Shown piece by piece: positions 40,470-50,677 of a stretch of DNA of 64,000 nucleotides. The stretch is from Staphylococcus cornubiensis. Lineage in GTDB: Bacteria > Bacillota > Bacilli > Staphylococcales > Staphylococcaceae. Position numbers and translations under genes: made by a program. The notes below the pieces were generated by a model. That model was given only the letters and a program-made list of their open reading frames with translations, was not told where the DNA came from and did no database searches. The stretch covers positions 1 to 64,000 of the forward strand of contig NZ_FXUZ01000003.1 in NCBI RefSeq assembly GCF_900183575.1, written 5' to 3'. Position 1 is the stretch's first letter. Every line of letters begins with the position of its first letter.

Positions 40470-42575
40470 TTAAATAGCACAGCTTGTACATTCTTCTACA
40501 CTCAATAATTTATTACGTGTATAATACAATGATTTTAAGCCTTTATGATGTGCATATACGTATAAACGTGACAATTCACGTGTTGAAATTTCTGAATTCA
40601 CATATAAAATCGTTGAAATTCCTTGATCAATATGTGTTTGAATCGTTGCAATTAAATCAATCAGTTTCATTTGATCGATATTGAAAGCCGATTTGTAATA
40701 CCACATTGTTTGTGGTGATAAAAATGGCATTGGGTAAAATGTTTCTGAGTTACCGTAAGTACGACGTTCAATTTGGTCTACAATTGGCATCACTGAACTT
40801 GTCGCGTTTTGTACATATGAAATACTCTGTGTTGGCGCAATTGCTAAACGGTATGCGTGGTATAAACCATATTTTTCTACTTCTGCTTGTAATGCTTTCC
40901 AATCTTCACGTGTAGGAATTGGATGGTTTTCAAACAATGCCTTCACCTTTTCAGATTGTGGCAAGAAGTCTTCAGAAGTATAGCGTTCAAAATAACGACC
41001 ATTTGCATAATCTGACTTATCAAAATCTGCAAATGCTTCACCACGTTCTTTAGCAATTTGCATTGAACGTTCGATTGAGTAATAGTTCATCATCATGAAG
41101 AACACATTCGCAAAATCTTTCGCTTCTTCTGATTCATAACTGATATGATTTTTAGCTAAATAACCATGCAAGTTCATGACACCAAGACCTACTGAGTGCA
41201 GTTCACTGTTCGCTTTTTTCACACCTGGCGCATTTTGAATATTCGCTTCATCACTTACGACTGTTAACGCGTCCATACCTGTATGTACAGAAGCTCTAAA
41301 TTGATCTGACTCCATCACATTCACAATATTTAATGAACCTAGGTTACAAGAAATATCGCGTTTAATTTCGTCTTCCACACCGTAGTCGTTAATCACTGAA
41401 GTCTCTTGTAGTTGGAAAATTTCTGTACATAAGTTACTCATTTTAATTTGACCGATTTGAGCGTTAGGATGCACACGGTTCGCATTATCTTTAAACATTA
41501 AATAAGGATAGCCCGATTGCAATTGTGTTTGTGCAATCATATTTAACATTTCACGTGCATCTCTACTTTTCTTCATAATATTTGGATTTGCGACAAGTTC
41601 ATCGTAGTAATCCTCAATATTAATGTCATCTAGTGTTACGCCATATTCTTTTTCCACAGTGTGGGGCGCAAACATGAAGAAATCTTTACCTTCTTTAGCG
41701 AGATCGAAAAACTTAGACGGCACGATTAAACCTGTTGAAATCGTTGCAAGACGTAAATCTTCGTCCGCGTTAATTTTTTTCGTATCTAAAAATTCTTCTA
41801 CATCATAGTGGAAAATGTTAAGGTACACTGCGCCCGCACCTGGACGTTGACCTAACTGATCGGCATAACTAAAGCCACCTTCAAGCGCTTTTGCAATCGG
41901 TAACACACCTTTTGCCACGCCTTTAATGCCTTTAATCGCTTCACCTCTCGCACGTAATTTAGAAAGGTTGATAGCGACACCGCCACCAATTTTACTCAAT
42001 TGCTTAGCTGTTGAATCAATAAAGTTAATAGAGTTTAAACTGTCATCTACTTCTAGTAAGAAACATGAAACTAACTCGCCTCTACGTGCACGGCCAGCGT
42101 TTAAAAATGTTGGCGTCGCTGGTTGGTAACGTTGCTCGACCATCGCTTGGATTAATTGTTTAGCAAGTTCAACGTTCCCTTTTGCAAGGTAGAGTGACAC
42201 AATGAACACATGTTGATGATAGTCTTCAAGATATTGTGACTTATCATTCGTTTTTAATGCATAATCTTTGAAAAATTTACTTGCTGACATATAACTTGCA
42301 AAGCGAAATGGAATCGCTGTTGCAAATGCGATTAATTCAACAAGCTGTGCTTCACTGTATTCTTCAAACACATTGTAATAAAAGTTATTGTCAACCAAAA
42401 AGTGAAGGCGTTCAAGTTCGCTGTCGAAATGAACGGTTTTGTCTTGAATCTCTTCTAAATAAATCTCAAGTGCTTCTTGGTCTTTCTCAAGTTGAAAAAA
42501 GCCGTTTTCATTTCTTTTAGTCACTTGGTTGTTAAGTTCAATATGCTTGTACTGTTTTTGTTCCATAGTTTTCAT
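40470..42575 (-). CDS. nrdE: Class Ib ribonucleoside-diphosphate reductase, alpha subunit
   Basis: A 701-residue catalytic subunit that reduces NDPs to dNDPs. Active-site features include the [21 protein letters not shown] segment near residue 155, the NLCTEI segment, and the C-terminal redox pair in ECTSCAI. There is no N-terminal ATP cone, as expected for class Ib. The start at 42575 is preceded by GGTGG about 9 bases upstream and aligns with S. aureus NrdE. It overlaps the end of nrdI by 38 bp. Confidence 0.97.
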   Translation of the reverse strand: MKTMEQKQYKHIELNNQVTKRNENGFFQLEKDQEALEIYLEEIQDKTVHFDSELERLHFLVDNNFYYNVFEEYSEAQLVELIAFATAIPFRFASYMSASKFFKDYALKTNDKSQYLEDYHQHVFIVSLYLAKGNVELAKQLIQAMVEQRYQPATPTFLNAGRARRGELVSCFLLEVDDSLNSINFIDSTAKQLSKIGGGVAINLSKLRARGEAIKGIKGVAKGVLPIAKALEGGFSYADQLGQRPGAGAVYLNIFHYDVEEFLDTKKINADEDLRLATISTGLIVPSKFFDLAKEGKDFFMFAPHTVEKEYGVTLDDINIEDYYDELVANPNIMKKSRDAREMLNMIAQTQLQSGYPYLMFKDNANRVHPNAQIGQIKMSNLCTEIFQLQETSVINDYGVEDEIKRDISCNLGSLNIVNVMESDQFRASVHTGMDALTVVSDEANIQNAPGVKKANSELHSVGLGVMNLHGYLAKNHISYESEEAKDFANVFFMMMNYYSIERSMQIAKERGEAFADFDKSDYANGRYFERYTSEDFLPQSEKVKALFENHPIPTREDWKALQAEVEKYGLYHAYRLAIAPTQSISYVQNATSSVMPIVDQIERRTYGNSETFYPMPFLSPQTMWYYKSAFNIDQMKLIDLIATIQTHIDQGISTILYVNSEISTRELSRLYVYAHHKGLKSLYYTRNKLLSVEECTSCAI

Positions 42576-42936
42576 AAAAATTGACCACCTTCTCTTTAAA
42601 TTCCGTTGTATCTTGGGTATTACCGTGTAGTTCAAATTTCATAAGTAAAGGGACGTGGTACGTATTGGCAATCGTTGTACCTGCTTTCGCAAAGTTGCTT
42701 CCCCAATTACGATTTCCACTCGCTGCAACACCCTTTAAATTTTCATGGTTTATTTCTAAAAATTTTTGGACTGGTTGAGGTACCTCACCAAAACCAATAG
42801 TCCCTGTTACAATAACAAATGGCTCTGTAATTTCTTCTGAGGCATTCGTTTCATTAATCTCTAGTGTGTTATCAAGTTCTGTGCGTTTAACGAATCGTCT
42901 GACATTACCAGTAAAAGAATAAAATACCACTTTCAT
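42538..42936 (-). CDS. nrdI: NrdI, flavodoxin-like activator of class Ib RNR
   Basis: A 132-residue flavoprotein that generates the oxidant used to build the Mn(III)2-tyrosyl cofactor of NrdF. The FMN-phosphate loop is SFTGNVRRF (residues 7-15), with GTIGFGEVP and [13 protein letters not shown] forming the rest of the site. The start at 42936 has AGGTGG 9 bases upstream; the longer frame begins at 42981 without support. It is the first gene of nrdIEF and carries a leader of about 330 bases. Confidence 0.95.
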   Translation of the reverse strand: MKVVFYSFTGNVRRFVKRTELDNTLEINETNASEEITEPFVIVTGTIGFGEVPQPVQKFLEINHENLKGVAASGNRNWGSNFAKAGTTIANTYHVPLLMKFELHGNTQDTTEFKEKVVNFYENYGTKTVQAY

Positions 42937-43217
42937 CCTGAATAACCACCTTTCTTCCGAGATAAATGACTCACGTATCATTCAGTATGACTTTCTCTCA
43001 TTCGCAATATAAATGTTATTGAATAAAGTACGAACATATATTTGCTATAGTTCTATTTTTAAAATAAGTTAAAAAGTTGCTAATACGTCATTATTGCCGT
43101 ACAATAATAACTTACATTTTTTCAACTACAATATGTAGATTATCAAAGAAATAGAATGTTCAAAATCGTGTAAACCTCCATTGATTTTGTCCATTCTTGT
43201 GATGTTACTCACCTATC

Positions 43218-43267
43218 AAACACAACATATTGTGTTTGATTTCGTTCGCTCATACTATATTATGTGT
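43218..43267 (-). promoter_or_regulatory. Two NrdR boxes upstream of nrdI
   Basis: Box 1 (43218-43237) is a perfect palindrome AAACACAA-CATA-TTGTGTTT. Box 2 (43252-43267) is ATACTATATTATGTGT. Their centres are 32 bp apart, three helical turns, the spacing known for NrdR repression of nrd operons. Box 2 overlaps the predicted transcription start. Confidence 0.88.
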
Positions 43268-43270
43268 TTC

Positions 43271-43299
43271 ATTATACAGAACTCTATTCTTAATTTAAA
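43271..43299 (-). promoter_or_regulatory. Putative nrdIEF promoter
   Basis: The minus strand has TATAAT (43271-43276) with a weak TTTAAA (43294-43299) 17 bp upstream. Initiation near 43264 would fall inside NrdR box 2. Confidence 0.6.
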
Positions 43300-43401
43300 G
43301 AGATAAATTGGAACTTTTGTCACCCATTGTCATCAAAAGCGATGATATCAACCACTTTGAAGAATAAAAAAATTTTTTCAGATTGAAAGTTCATTTCTCA
43401 C

Positions 43402-43456
43402 TTGACTTTCTTGGCTGAAAGGTTTATATATAACTAAAATTAAGAACATACGTTCT
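43402..43456 (+). promoter_or_regulatory. Promoter with downstream LexA-like palindrome
   Basis: TTGACT (43402-43407), 17 bp and TATATA (43425-43430) make a good plus-strand promoter. Directly after the predicted start, 43443-43456 reads AGAACATACGTTCT, fitting the Gram-positive SOS core GAAC-RNRY-GTTY. It would drive a leader reaching the EamA gene at 43561. Confidence 0.55.
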
Positions 43457-43502
43457 CTTTTATTGTATAACCTTTTAGTAAAATTGCAAGATATAATGCA
43501 AG

Positions 43503-43531
43503 TTGTATCATTTTGTGCTACTATGTATAAG
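43503..43531 (+). promoter_or_regulatory. Second putative promoter of the EamA gene
   Basis: TTGTAT (43503-43508), 17 bp and TATAAG (43526-43531), initiating about 22 bp before the start codon. Confidence 0.5.
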
Positions 43532-43560
43532 TCAAATTTTTATCAATAAGAGGCGATATC

Positions 43561-44442
43561 ATGAATACTAAAGTGAAAGGAATCATCGCTATTTTAATTT
43601 CTGCTATTGGTTTTAGTTTTATGGCAGTTTTTTTTCGTCTATCTGGCGACTTACCCATATTTCAAAAATCACTCGCTCGAAATTTCGTTGCCATGTTTAT
43701 TCCGTTATTCTTTATTCTTAAATATAAACAGCCCTTCTTCGGTAAACTCAGCAGTCAACCTTTATTAGTCACACGGTCTGTCTTAGGTTTAATGGGCGTC
43801 CTGTTAAACATTTACGCGATTGATCACATGGTGTTAAGTGATGCTGACATTCTTATGAAATTGAATCCTTTTTGGACGATATTGTTAAGCCTCATCTTTT
43901 TAAAAGAATTTATTCAAAAATATCAAATCACCTCAATGGTCGTCGCAATTATTGGTATGCTTTTTGTCGTTAAACCTGAATTTTCATCTGATGTCATTCC
44001 GGCGATAGTTGGACTCTTATCAGGTGTTTTCGCAGCTTCAGCATATACCGCTGTACGTGCTTTAAGTACACGAGAAGCCCCATACACGATCGTATTTTAT
44101 TTCTCATTATTTTCGGTGATTGTGCTGATACCGTTCGTCGCATTTACATTTGAACCGATGAGCATGATTCAAATCATTTACTTAATTTTGGCAGGTCTGT
44201 CCGCTGCAGTAGGCCAAATTGGTATTACCGTCGCATATAGTTACGCTCCGGCAAAAGATATTTCGATTTTTACTTATGCGTCAATCATTTTCACAGCGAT
44301 TATCGGCTTTATCTTATTTAATGAATCACCTGATTTTTACGCTATTATCGGTTATATCATTATTTTAAGTGCAAGCTACTATATGTTCGAAAAAGCACGA
44401 CGCTCGACACGTTCTAAGCATCGTCAACAACCATCAAAATAA
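43561..44442 (+). CDS. EamA/DMT-superfamily transporter
   Basis: A 293-residue membrane protein with about ten hydrophobic segments in two EamA halves (residues 5-135 and 150-282). The signature-like segment [25 protein letters not shown] lies near residue 95, and the second half has [20 protein letters not shown]. The substrate is unknown. AGAGGCG precedes the ATG. The queF gene follows after 19 bp, so the two are co-transcribed. A link to queuosine precursor transport is only a hypothesis from position. Confidence 0.87.
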   Translation: MNTKVKGIIAILISAIGFSFMAVFFRLSGDLPIFQKSLARNFVAMFIPLFFILKYKQPFFGKLSSQPLLVTRSVLGLMGVLLNIYAIDHMVLSDADILMKLNPFWTILLSLIFLKEFIQKYQITSMVVAIIGMLFVVKPEFSSDVIPAIVGLLSGVFAASAYTAVRALSTREAPYTIVFYFSLFSVIVLIPFVAFTFEPMSMIQIIYLILAGLSAAVGQIGITVAYSYAPAKDISIFTYASIIFTAIIGFILFNESPDFYAIIGYIIILSASYYMFEKARRSTRSKHRQQPSK

Positions 44443-44461
44443 TATAAAGGAGGCCTTCCTC

Positions 44462-44962
44462 ATGGCAGAAGGACGTTCAAAAGACGAATTACAAGATATT
44501 ACACTTCTCGGCAATCAAAATAACACTTACAACTTTGATTACCGCCCAGATGTTTTAGAAACATTTGATAATAAACACCAAAATCGTGATTACTTTGTTA
44601 AATTTAACTGTCCTGAGTTCACATCTTTATGTCCAATTACGGGGCAACCTGATTTTGCTACCATTTACATTTCATATATTCCAAATGTCAAAATGGTCGA
44701 ATCTAAATCTTTAAAACTTTATTTATTCAGTTTCCGTAACCACGGTGACTTTCATGAAGACTGTATGAATATTATTATGAACGACTTAATTGAGTTAATG
44801 GACCCACACTATATTGAGGTATGGGGCAAGTTCACACCACGAGGCGGCATTTCAATCGATCCATACACTAACTACGGTCGTCCAAATTCGAAATATGAAA
44901 AAATGGCAGAACATCGTCTGATGAATCATGACATGTATCCAGAAAAAATCGACAATCGATAA
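44462..44962 (+). CDS. queF: NADPH-dependent 7-cyano-7-deazaguanine reductase
   Basis: A 166-residue single-domain (YkvM-type) QueF that reduces preQ0 to preQ1 in queuosine biosynthesis. The catalytic Cys57 lies in [14 protein letters not shown] with Asp64, and the NADPH-binding motif [20 protein letters not shown] is near residue 80. AAAGGAGG lies upstream of the ATG. A longer frame from 44369 overlaps the EamA gene and is rejected. A weak hairpin (AAGAG/CTCTT, 44976-45019) may terminate the transcript. Confidence 0.95.
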   Translation: MAEGRSKDELQDITLLGNQNNTYNFDYRPDVLETFDNKHQNRDYFVKFNCPEFTSLCPITGQPDFATIYISYIPNVKMVESKSLKLYLFSFRNHGDFHEDCMNIIMNDLIELMDPHYIEVWGKFTPRGGISIDPYTNYGRPNSKYEKMAEHRLMNHDMYPEKIDNR

Positions 44963-45497
44963 AAATTAAACTATTAAGAGCGCGGCGGACCAATCTCATG
45001 TTCTAGCCGTTCTCTTTTTATTTTTTACTTCATAAAATCATTACATCACTTCTTTTTGAAAACGCTAAATTTATATCGTCAACAATTTTTCTACTATTAT
45101 ATATACAAAATCTTATTAATATGACTATATACACCTTAGCCCCCTATTTATATCCAACTCCAAATTTTTTCTTTCAAATCTTTTCATAGCAAAAAATTTA
45201 AATTTAGCCTTGTGATATCCATTTTTTAATTTGCTTACAAATACAATCGGCCTAAATTTTCAATACATTTTACTGTCAACTAGAAAAATGCTATGCGCAA
45301 ATCGATAAAGTCTAGTGAATATATCGGAATATACATCAAAAAAATTAGTTAACTATATATCAAGACTAAAACTATATATATTAACTTAACCATAAAAATA
45401 TATTATAAAATGTTCTTTGCATTAAAAAATTCTTGTCTCCCATACCATTAAGTTATAAAATAAGTCTAACTTGATTTGAATGGGGGGAAAGTAGTCA
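44963..45497. other. AT-rich intergenic region before dtpT copy 1
   Basis: About 535 bp without a gene. It holds the 13-mer TAACTTAACCATA at 45382-45394, also present before the second transporter, and a poor CodY-like AATTTTC...ATT at 45255-45269 with three mismatches to AATTTTCWGAAAATT. I could not fix a promoter. Confidence 0.4.
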
Positions 45498-47003
45498 ATG
45501 AGTTCACATTATACAAAAGAAGAGATCCTTAACAGTACACCTCGTTCAGGATTCTTCGGTCATCCAAAAGGGTTAAGCACGCTTGTATTTACAGAATTTT
45601 GGGAACGGTTTAGCTACTACGGAATGAAAGGGATTTTGGCTTTCTATATTTATTATTCAGTAGCTAAAGGTGGATTCGGTCTAGATCAAGGTGTCGCACT
45701 TCAAATCGTTTCTATATACGGCGCTTTAGTTTATATGAGTGGGGTCATCGGGGGTTGGATTGCTGACCGTATTACAGGAACACGTCACGCACTGTTTTAT
45801 GGTGCTGTTTTAATTATGGTCGGTCACATTTTAATGTCACTACCGAACAGTCTCGTTTTATTACTTATCGCCTTACTCTTTTTAATTATGGGGACAGGTC
45901 TATTAAAGCCGAATATCTCTTCAACAGTAGGCTTATTATACGATAAGAATGACGCACGTATGGATTCGGCGTTCACTATCTTTTATATGAGTATCAATTT
46001 AGGGGCTTTATTATCACCACTTATCATCGGATGGGTGCAAGTCAATATCGGTTTCCATGTCGGCTTTGCAATTGCGGCTGTAGGGATGTTTTTCGGTTTA
46101 TTGGCATATTTACTCACAAATAAAAAGTCACTCGGTCTTGCGGGTGTAGAAGTACCTAATCCATTAACGAAGGAAGAACGTTCAAAACTTATCAAAATTG
46201 TCGGTAGCATTGTCGTTGTGCTTCTCGTGATTGGCGTTGTACTTCAACAAACAGGTCATTTAACAATTGGCACGTTCTCGAACATCATTACATTTTTAGG
46301 TGTACTCCTACCGATTCTCTTATTTACGAAAATTATTTTAAGTAAGAAAACAGCAGATTTTGAACGTAAACGTGTTTTTGCGTATATTCCGTTGTTCATT
46401 GCGTCTGTTGCCTTTTGGATGATTCAAGAGCAAGGATCAACGGTGTTAGCACAGTTCTCAGATACGAAAACAGAGCTTGAGTTAGCTAAAGTTACAGGTG
46501 GATTAATTGATTTTCATATCCCACCTGCATGGTTCCAATCTTTAAATCCATTTTTCATTATTATTTTGGCGCCAATTTTCTCAACATTATGGGTAAGACT
46601 TGGTCGTTATAATCCACCAACTGTTGTTAAATTTGCGCTCGGTGTTATTTTAGCTGGTCTTTCGTATTTAATTATGATTATTCCAGATACCAACAGTTTG
46701 ATTAATCCATTCTGGTTAGTTGCGAGTTTCTTGCTTGTTACATTCGGTGAACTCTGTTTATCGCCTATCGGTTTATCGACAACAACAAAACTTGCACCTG
46801 AAGCTTTTGCTGGACAAATGATGAGTATATGGTTTTTATCTAATGCCATGGCACAAGGTTTAAACACAAAAATGGTTAATCTTTATGTCCACATGAGCAC
46901 AGACCAGTATTTCCTTTATTCAGGGTTATTCGCAGTGGCCATCGGTATCATTTTAATTTTCGTTTCACCATTTATTAAAAACTTAATGCAAGGTGTGAAA
47001 TAA
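45498..47003 (+). CDS. dtpT: Peptide MFS transporter, POT/PTR family (copy 1)
   Basis: A 501-residue proton-coupled di/tripeptide importer with about 14 hydrophobic segments. POT hallmarks are visible: FFGHPKGLSTLVFTEFWERFSYYGM (residues 19-43, with the ExxERFxYY motif), GGWIADRITGTR near residue 87, GTGLLKPNISSTVG near 134 and FTIFYMSINLGALLSP near 160. A GGGGGG ribosome site precedes the ATG. A terminator separates it from a second paralogue 355 bp downstream. Confidence 0.93.
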   Translation: MSSHYTKEEILNSTPRSGFFGHPKGLSTLVFTEFWERFSYYGMKGILAFYIYYSVAKGGFGLDQGVALQIVSIYGALVYMSGVIGGWIADRITGTRHALFYGAVLIMVGHILMSLPNSLVLLLIALLFLIMGTGLLKPNISSTVGLLYDKNDARMDSAFTIFYMSINLGALLSPLIIGWVQVNIGFHVGFAIAAVGMFFGLLAYLLTNKKSLGLAGVEVPNPLTKEERSKLIKIVGSIVVVLLVIGVVLQQTGHLTIGTFSNIITFLGVLLPILLFTKIILSKKTADFERKRVFAYIPLFIASVAFWMIQEQGSTVLAQFSDTKTELELAKVTGGLIDFHIPPAWFQSLNPFFIIILAPIFSTLWVRLGRYNPPTVVKFALGVILAGLSYLIMIIPDTNSLINPFWLVASFLLVTFGELCLSPIGLSTTTKLAPEAFAGQMMSIWFLSNAMAQGLNTKMVNLYVHMSTDQYFLYSGLFAVAIGIILIFVSPFIKNLMQGVK

Positions 47004-47022
47004 GTTAAACACTTTTTCATAG

Positions 47023-47063
47023 ATATCAGAGGTTGGGACAAGGTCGTTCTCAACCTCTGATAT
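47023..47063 (+). terminator. Terminator between the two peptide transporters
   Basis: Arms ATATCAGAGGTTGGGA (from 47023) and TCTCAACCTCTGATAT (to 47063), followed by TATTTTC. Confidence 0.85.
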
Positions 47064-47220
47064 TATTTTCAAAAAACTTTCTTATTACACTACATCGCCC
47101 ATTTCGTTTTTTCAATATCAAAATAAGCATATTCGATAAAAGATGAATGCTCCTATTTTCTTTTATTTATCTAATATATTCCATATGTTAGCCCAAAACT
47201 ATACCGCTACGCATAGTGTA

Positions 47221-47233
47221 TAACTTAACCATA
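47221..47233 (+). promoter_or_regulatory. 13-mer shared by both dtpT upstream regions
   Basis: TAACTTAACCATA is identical at 45382-45394 and 47221-47233, 116 and 138 bp before the respective start codons. It may be a regulator site or a relic of the gene duplication; no known regulator is recognised. Confidence 0.35.
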
Positions 47234-47358
47234 TATAACTTTATATTTTGTCTGAATTTTTAAAATTTTATTATTTTTAAAAAACTAATTGCTATTTATT
47301 TTCATCAGGCGTAAACTTTCTATTATATGTTTTGTTCAGATAGGAAGGATTGATTGAA

Positions 47359-48861
47359 ATGTCAGAATTATCACACGAAAAAGCTGTACAAGAGATTCCT
47401 CAAAAAGGATTCTTCGGCCATCCTCGTGGTTTAGGCGTATTATATACCGTAGAATTCTGGGAGAGATTTAGTTATTACGGTATGCGTGCCCTATTGATTT
47501 ACTACATTTACTACAACGTAAGTCAGGGTGGTTTAGGGCTCGAAAAAACATTCGCTCAATCGTTGATAGCTGTGTATGGCTCGTTAATCTTCATGACATC
47601 TATTTTAGGGGGCTGGGTAGCTGACCGAATACTCGGAACAAGACGCTCGATGTTTTATGGCGCTGTTTTAATTATTATCGGTCATGTTTGTTTGAGCTTA
47701 CCATTTGGTTTAACAGGATTACTGTCATCGATGTTCTTTATTATCATCGGTTCAGGTCTAATGAAACCGAACATTTCAAATATTGTAGGTCGTCTCTATC
47801 CTAAAGATGATAGCCGTGTTGATTCAGGTTTCGTTATTTTCTATATGGCGGTGAATATGGGGGCTTTTATTTCTCCGCTCGTTTTAGACCATTTTAGAGG
47901 CGTTGGAAACTTCCACGGTGGCTTTTTAATTGCTGCCATTGGTATGGGAATTTCACTCCTATTCTACCTTTTATTCCATAAGCGTAATTTAGGTCGAATC
48001 GGGGTTGACGCACCGAATCCTTTAAGCCCAGCAGAAAAGAAAAAGTATGGCGTGATTTTTGGTGTGATTATCGCTGCTATCGTATTAGTAGTGCTCATCT
48101 CATACATGACGGGTACACTTTCTTTTAATTTAGTGAGTTTAATCGTATTAGTTTTAGGTTTTGCATTACCTTTTGTTTATTTTACGATTATGATTGTGAG
48201 TAAAGATACAACAGATATTGAGCGTTCACGTGTTATCGCATTTATTCCTTTATTTGTTGTCGGTGTTATTTTCTGGTCGATTCAAGAACAAGGTGCTAAC
48301 GTACTTGCTGTCTATGCGGATGAAAAAGCAGACCTTGCCTTTAACTTATTCGGTTGGGAAAGTGTATTCCCTGTGACATGGTTCCAATCGATTAACCCAT
48401 TTTTCATTGTTGTCTTTGCACCAGTGATTTCTTGGTTATGGAGAAGATTAGGTCGCTTTGAACCAAGCTTACCGATTAAGTTTGCTTTAGGTTTATTTTT
48501 AGCAGGTGGCTCATTCATACTGATGATGTTTGTCATTTATGCATACAATGGCAATAATATTTGGTTTGTGTGGATTATCTTGTCATATATCATTTGTGTG
48601 ATTGGTGAGCTTTGTATTTCACCTACAGGAAACAGTTCAGCTGTTAAACTTGCACCAGAAAACTTCAACTCTCAAATGATGAGTTTATGGTTGTTAACAA
48701 ACGCAACAGCACAAGCGATTAATGCACAACTTGTGAAACTTCAGCCTATTATTGGAGACCAAAACTATTTCGGTCTTATCGGTGGTATTGCGGTCGTTGT
48801 CGCTATATTGGCAGTGATCGGTTCACCATTTATTTTAAGAGCAATGAAAGGCATCCGTTAA
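47359..48861 (+). CDS. Peptide MFS transporter, POT/PTR family (copy 2)
   Basis: A 500-residue paralogue of the preceding transporter with the same POT motifs (FFGHPRGLGVLYTVEFWERFSYYGM near residue 18, GGWVADRILGTRRS near 84, GSGLMKPNISNIVG near 130) and about 14 hydrophobic segments. The second half differs clearly, so the two may have different substrate ranges. ATG at 47359 follows GGAAGG by about 10 bases. It has its own upstream region and terminator. Confidence 0.92.
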   Translation: MSELSHEKAVQEIPQKGFFGHPRGLGVLYTVEFWERFSYYGMRALLIYYIYYNVSQGGLGLEKTFAQSLIAVYGSLIFMTSILGGWVADRILGTRRSMFYGAVLIIIGHVCLSLPFGLTGLLSSMFFIIIGSGLMKPNISNIVGRLYPKDDSRVDSGFVIFYMAVNMGAFISPLVLDHFRGVGNFHGGFLIAAIGMGISLLFYLLFHKRNLGRIGVDAPNPLSPAEKKKYGVIFGVIIAAIVLVVLISYMTGTLSFNLVSLIVLVLGFALPFVYFTIMIVSKDTTDIERSRVIAFIPLFVVGVIFWSIQEQGANVLAVYADEKADLAFNLFGWESVFPVTWFQSINPFFIVVFAPVISWLWRRLGRFEPSLPIKFALGLFLAGGSFILMMFVIYAYNGNNIWFVWIILSYIICVIGELCISPTGNSSAVKLAPENFNSQMMSLWLLTNATAQAINAQLVKLQPIIGDQNYFGLIGGIAVVVAILAVIGSPFILRAMKGIR

Positions 48862-48868
48862 TATTAAA

Positions 48869-48916
48869 AGGGTGAGTATACGATTGGGTTATTCCTCGTA
48901 CGCTCACCCTATTTTT
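48869..48916 (+). terminator. Terminator of the second peptide transporter
   Basis: Arms AGGGTGAG (48869-48876) and CTCACCCT (48903-48910) are followed by ATTTTTT. Confidence 0.87.
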
Positions 48917-48999
48917 TCGCTCGTTTGAAATTACTATGATTAACATGACGACAATTGCGGTATACAGGTAAGTGTATGCGAATTGAAAGGAGCATTCTT

Positions 49000-49932
49000 A
49001 TGGCACCACAATACGAGCACGGCGTTCTTTTTTATCACCAACATTCAGGACTCAACAAAATACACGAAGGCTTGGGCGAAGTAACAGTAGCGCTCACCCA
49101 ACTCTGCAAAAGATTTACCATTCAATTAAGTGAAAATGAAGGTGACATTGAAAAATACTGTCAACATATTCAAGCACAAGGCAATTCTGAACATATCGAT
49201 GTCCTGTTCATTTTAGGTGGCGATGGAACGGTCAATGAATTAATTAATGGTGTCTTAAAATATGACTTAAACCTCCCAGTCGGTATTATTCCAGGCGGTA
49301 CGTTTAACGACTTTGCCAAAACACTCAACTTATCTACTAAAGCAGGCCCAGCAAGTCATGACCTCTTGCTCTCATCACCGCAAAAATATGATGTGATGAA
49401 AGTTGAAGATCGTTATGTATTAAACTTTGCAGGTATTGGTTTGATGGTCCAAAATGCTGAAAATGTCCAAGGTAAATCTAAAGACTTGTTTGGCAAATTA
49501 AGTTATATTACTTCAACACTTAAAACACTTTCGAATCCAAAACCATTTAACTATACATTAGATATTGACGGACAAACGTATACGGGTGAGACATCCATGT
49601 TGTTAATTGCAAACGGTCGGTTCATTGGTGGCGGCAAAATCCCACTTATGGAAATGTCTCCTAGTGATGGCGAACTGAATACATTTATCTTTAATAACTA
49701 TAGTATGAGCATTCTTAAAGATATCTTTAGTTTACGAGATAGTATGACGTGGAGTGAAATTAGTGACAATATCCAACACATTCCGAGCCGCCATATTCAC
49801 GTGCATACTGAGCCAACAATGCGTGTCGATATCGATGGTGAAATTGCTTTAGAAACACCGGTTGATATTGAAATCATTCCACAAGCGATTGAATTACTGA
49901 CGGTTGAACCGGGACAAGCCAATGATAACTAG
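49000..49932 (+). CDS. Diacylglycerol/lipid kinase family protein (YegS/BmrU-like)
   Basis: A 310-residue soluble lipid kinase homologue. The ATP-binding GGDGT is at residues 73-77, followed by NELINGV and the PGGTFNDFAKTL motif near 105. A beta-sandwich C-terminal domain ends with MRVDIDGEIALETPV. It differs in sequence from DgkB, the main diacylglycerol kinase; its substrate is unproven. The start at 49000 has AAAGGAG 8 bases upstream. It is monocistronic. Confidence 0.9.
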   Translation: MAPQYEHGVLFYHQHSGLNKIHEGLGEVTVALTQLCKRFTIQLSENEGDIEKYCQHIQAQGNSEHIDVLFILGGDGTVNELINGVLKYDLNLPVGIIPGGTFNDFAKTLNLSTKAGPASHDLLLSSPQKYDVMKVEDRYVLNFAGIGLMVQNAENVQGKSKDLFGKLSYITSTLKTLSNPKPFNYTLDIDGQTYTGETSMLLIANGRFIGGGKIPLMEMSPSDGELNTFIFNNYSMSILKDIFSLRDSMTWSEISDNIQHIPSRHIHVHTEPTMRVDIDGEIALETPVDIEIIPQAIELLTVEPGQANDN

Positions 49933-49945
49933 AGTTTAAAACAAT

Positions 49946-49990
49946 AAAAAAGAGGCGTTCAGGAAAGTAACTGCCCGAGCGCCTCTTTTT
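49946..49990. terminator. Bidirectional terminator
   Basis: AAAAAGAGGCG and GCGCCTCTTTTT arms between two convergent genes give a stem with a T-run on either strand. Confidence 0.9.
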
Positions 49991-50038
49991 ATGATGTTCA
50001 GAAACAATGTAAAATCTGTTCCCGCAATTTTTTAAATA

Positions 50039-50575
50039 CTATGCTTCTTTACCGAAAAAGTAAGCTTCTACTTCTTTCCAATTATTCACACGTTCAAAAT
50101 CGGTATTCCCTTCATTATGCGGTGCTGAAAACATCAACGGCTTCCCAGTATGTCCCCCTAATTGACGCGGATTGTCATCAATTAAATAGTCTGTTGCGAC
50201 AATATCTTTACGCCCACAGAACACAAATTGTTGTGAATCCAAAAATGGGAAATGTTTCAGTAACCATTCATATTTATCGTGGAAAGATGTCGGTACATCC
50301 ATCGCAGCTGTGACAATGTAGATATCATAGTGCTTGGATAACTTTTCAACGACCTCTTGTGCATCTTTCATCACATCTAAACGACCGAAAAAGCCATCTG
50401 ATGCCAAAATATCACGGATTTCTTTCGTATGTTCTGGCATGATTTCATAAATTCTTTTTCCAGCGATTTGATCGATTGTCACACCTAATTGTGTACGGCG
50501 ATTCAACTCATCTAAAATCGCGCCCATCGTATCTGCCAGTACTTCATCCATATCTATCCCTATTGAAGTTCTCAT
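50039..50575 (-). CDS. 5'(3')-deoxyribonucleotidase-like HAD hydrolase
   Basis: A 178-residue HAD-fold protein of the NT5C type. The nucleophile and acid/base are Asp8 and Asp10 in [17 protein letters not shown] near residue 85 supplies the motif II region, and [11 protein letters not shown] near 130 the last acidic motif. It is likely to dephosphorylate deoxynucleoside monophosphates. AAGGAGCG lies upstream of the ATG at 50575; a longer frame to 50596 overlaps it. Confidence 0.9.
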   Translation of the reverse strand: MRTSIGIDMDEVLADTMGAILDELNRRTQLGVTIDQIAGKRIYEIMPEHTKEIRDILASDGFFGRLDVMKDAQEVVEKLSKHYDIYIVTAAMDVPTSFHDKYEWLLKHFPFLDSQQFVFCGRKDIVATDYLIDDNPRQLGGHTGKPLMFSAPHNEGNTDFERVNNWKEVEAYFFGKEA

Positions 50576-50677
50576 GTTATCGCTCCTTGTATACATTCAT
50601 CTCACCGCTTTATCATAACATACTTTTTCTCGATGCTTGATGATTCCCGCACACGATAAGGATGCTATTTTTTAGGA

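Noticed and set aside
43126-43138. CTACAATATGTAG palindrome as a third NrdR box
   Set aside because: Its arms do not match the ACAC...GTGT pattern and it is about 95 bp from the real pair.
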